Positions 62,806-64,000 of a stretch of DNA of 64,000 nt are shown here, in pieces. The stretch is from NCBI RefSeq assembly GCF_000317695.1, contig NC_019771.1:930001-994000 (forward strand). Reading direction: 5' to 3'. The position numbers and the translations under genes were made by a program. Every line of letters starts with the position of its first letter. Positions within the stretch are counted from its first letter, which is position 1. The notes beneath the pieces are model-generated. The model saw nothing but the letters and a program-made list of their open reading frames with translations, was not told the DNA's origin and ran no database searches. Source of the stretch: Anabaena cylindrica PCC 7122 (lineage in GTDB: Bacteria; Cyanobacteriota; Cyanobacteriia; Cyanobacteriales; Nostocaceae).

Positions 62806-63292
62806 AGGGTGTTATTGCTAATTTTCTATATAGTTTTATAGTTTTTATTATCTTTGAGCGTATGAAATAAAGTACTTGCGTTGGTTATACACAGATACAT
62901 AGTTTTACCCACCAATACAAATTTTGCAACCTAAGTTAAATCTGTAACCAGAAACAGCATAATAGGGATGCTACATATTTATACAGCGAGGTGAGCAATA
63001 AGCCAATCCAAATGCGAGTATAAATTATCTAAGGAAAAATATACAATAATATTTCAGTAATTCTTAGAGATTGGCAGGTTTATCAAGGGGGTGCATTAGT
63101 TCTCATCAACCAAATAGCAGCGGTTAGGCTTATAGAAATGAATGTACCACTCTTGCTGAATTGGATAAAATTAATTCGTGCCAAATAATTTTTTTAGTCA
63201 GCCAAAGCTTGCTTATGCAATCAGGGTGCCGTAAAAACTATAAGACAGCGCTGCAAACCTGCTTTGGAATTATTAATACAAGGTGTGTGTCA
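62806..63292. other. intergenic region upstream of sucC
   Basis: 487 bases between divergent genes with no ORF of note, repeat or hairpin terminator. Two promoters should lie here. A weak GGTGTG precedes the sucC ATG. Confidence 0.4.
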
Positions 63293-64000
63293 ATGGATTT
63301 ATTGGAATACCAAGTTAAAGAATGGTTTGGAAAGATGGGCATTCCCGTATTACCATCCCAGCGAATTGACCATCCTACAGATTTAAAACGCTTAAAAATC
63401 CGCTATCCTATTGTACTAAAGTCGCAAGTACACGCAGATGAAAGAGCCAAAGCTGGTGGAGTGAGAATTGTGGAAACCACCATTGATGCGATCGCAGCTG
63501 CTCAAAATATCTTTAATTTACCAATTTGGGGAGAACTGCCCGAAGTCTTACTGGCAGAATCCAAGTATGATGCCAAAGAAGAATTGTATCTTGCTGTTGT
63601 TTTAGATACAGCCCTGTGTCGTCCAGTGCTTTTAGGTTGCAAAGAACCGGATATTGATTGGGAATCCCCAGGGGATAAAATGCAATATGTGGTTGTAGAA
63701 CAAGAATTTTCACCATTTTATGCCAGACGACTAGGCTTGAAAATGGGCTTACAGGGTGCGCTGATGCAATCGGTAAGCGATATTGTAGAAAAAATGTACC
63801 AGTTATTTGTGCAGAAAGACTTGGATTTAATAGAGATAAATCCTCTAGCTGTCAGTGCTTCTGGGCAAATTATGGCTCTCAATGGCAAAATCAGAGTTAA
63901 CGAAAGGGCGATTAAACGTCATCCAGAAATAGTCCAAATGGCAGCAAAATTAGTCTCCCATCATCGAGGTAGCAAGATTAACAGCATCGTCGGTGATTGG
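63293..64000 (+). CDS. sucC: succinate-CoA ligase beta subunit, partial
   Basis: ATG 63293 opens 236 codons that run past the window edge. The N-terminus MDLLEYQVKEWFGKMGIPVL is the ATP-grasp start of SucC. KSQVHADERAKAGGVRIVET carries the nucleotide-binding lysine and loop, and LDLIEINPLAV is the metal/acid motif. With the alpha subunit (not seen) it links succinyl-CoA and succinate with ATP formation. Roughly the last 160 residues are missing because of the window end. Confidence 0.9.
   Translation, partial: MDLLEYQVKEWFGKMGIPVLPSQRIDHPTDLKRLKIRYPIVLKSQVHADERAKAGGVRIVETTIDAIAAAQNIFNLPIWGELPEVLLAESKYDAKEELYLAVVLDTALCRPVLLGCKEPDIDWESPGDKMQYVVVEQEFSPFYARRLGLKMGLQGALMQSVSDIVEKMYQLFVQKDLDLIEINPLAVSASGQIMALNGKIRVNERAIKRHPEIVQMAAKLVSHHRGSKINSIVGDW

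Overview
The window comes from the chromosome of a filamentous, probably heterocyst-forming cyanobacterium (Nostocales type). The evidence is a linked petC-petA pair for the cytochrome b6f complex, a system II cytochrome c maturation pair (ccdA-ccs1), a thylakoid TPM-domain protein, a cyanobacterial-type RNase P RNA that carries a short-repeat insert, a DUF3067 gene beside petC, frequent GCGATCGC (HIP1) octamers, and many heptameric short tandem repeats (variants of GGTAATTG and GGAGTCA) in intergenic DNA and inside some genes. Base composition is AT-rich (roughly 40% GC by eye). No tRNA, rRNA, CRISPR array, intact insertion sequence or prophage was seen.

Layout. 0-13.6 kb is mainly housekeeping: an acetamidase/formamidase-type hydrolase, a DAO-family oxidoreductase, an acetyltransferase, petCA, DUF3067, a DHH phosphoesterase, an HNH protein, a pentapeptide-repeat protein, gcvT-gcvH without gcvP, a PG-binding/GH24 lysozyme, YciI, SRP RNA (ffs), a phasin-like protein and queF. 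13.6-22.6 kb holds a repeat-disrupted small gene, a kinase-like gene, ccdA-ccs1, an EamA transporter, DUF4079, a SulP transporter and a DUF202 protein. 23-26.6 kb is nifJ (pyruvate:ferredoxin oxidoreductase), with two repeat-derived in-frame inserts.

26.6-31.7 kb is an accessory block read entirely on the minus strand: an effector-like small protein, a STAND (NB-ARC-like) NTPase whose reading frame breaks at an A8 tract before its winged-helix/TPR half, a PD-(D/E)XK Rpn-type nuclease, a TPR gene relic, and a DUF433/DUF5615 toxin-antitoxin-like pair. It is the best candidate here for a defence or conflict locus. It is followed by a 159-bp MITE with a TTA target duplication.

32-44.5 kb carries small conserved genes: a DUF1295 membrane enzyme, a 52-aa Pmp3/YqaE protein, a SUI1 homologue, a HupE/UreJ-like protein that has lost its histidines, surE, a TPM-domain protein, a DUF1778/GNAT toxin-antitoxin pair, DUF4346, a FemAB-like acetyltransferase, a sensor histidine kinase, a Gfo/Idh/MocA oxidoreductase and an RNase III. 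44.7-51.8 kb is a second accessory region: a decayed AAA-ATPase gene, an IS5-type transposase remnant, an 1805-aa Ser/Thr kinase-ATPase-GAF-histidine kinase, and a remnant of an IS66-like transposase.

51.8-64 kb returns to core functions: rnpB, corA, lepB, pyrC, tsaE, a YvcK/CofD-like protein, ruvC, a second DUF433/DUF5615 pair, a large membrane protein with eight DTSFSS-like hexapeptides, and the start of sucC running off the end.

Functionally the window links electron transport (petCA and the ccdA/ccs1 machinery that matures cytochrome f) with one-carbon and pyruvate metabolism (gcvTH, nifJ, sucC), nucleotide synthesis (pyrC, queF, surE) and RNA machinery (ffs, rnpB, rnc). Small repeats and decayed mobile DNA have repeatedly altered gene ends, spacers and linkers.
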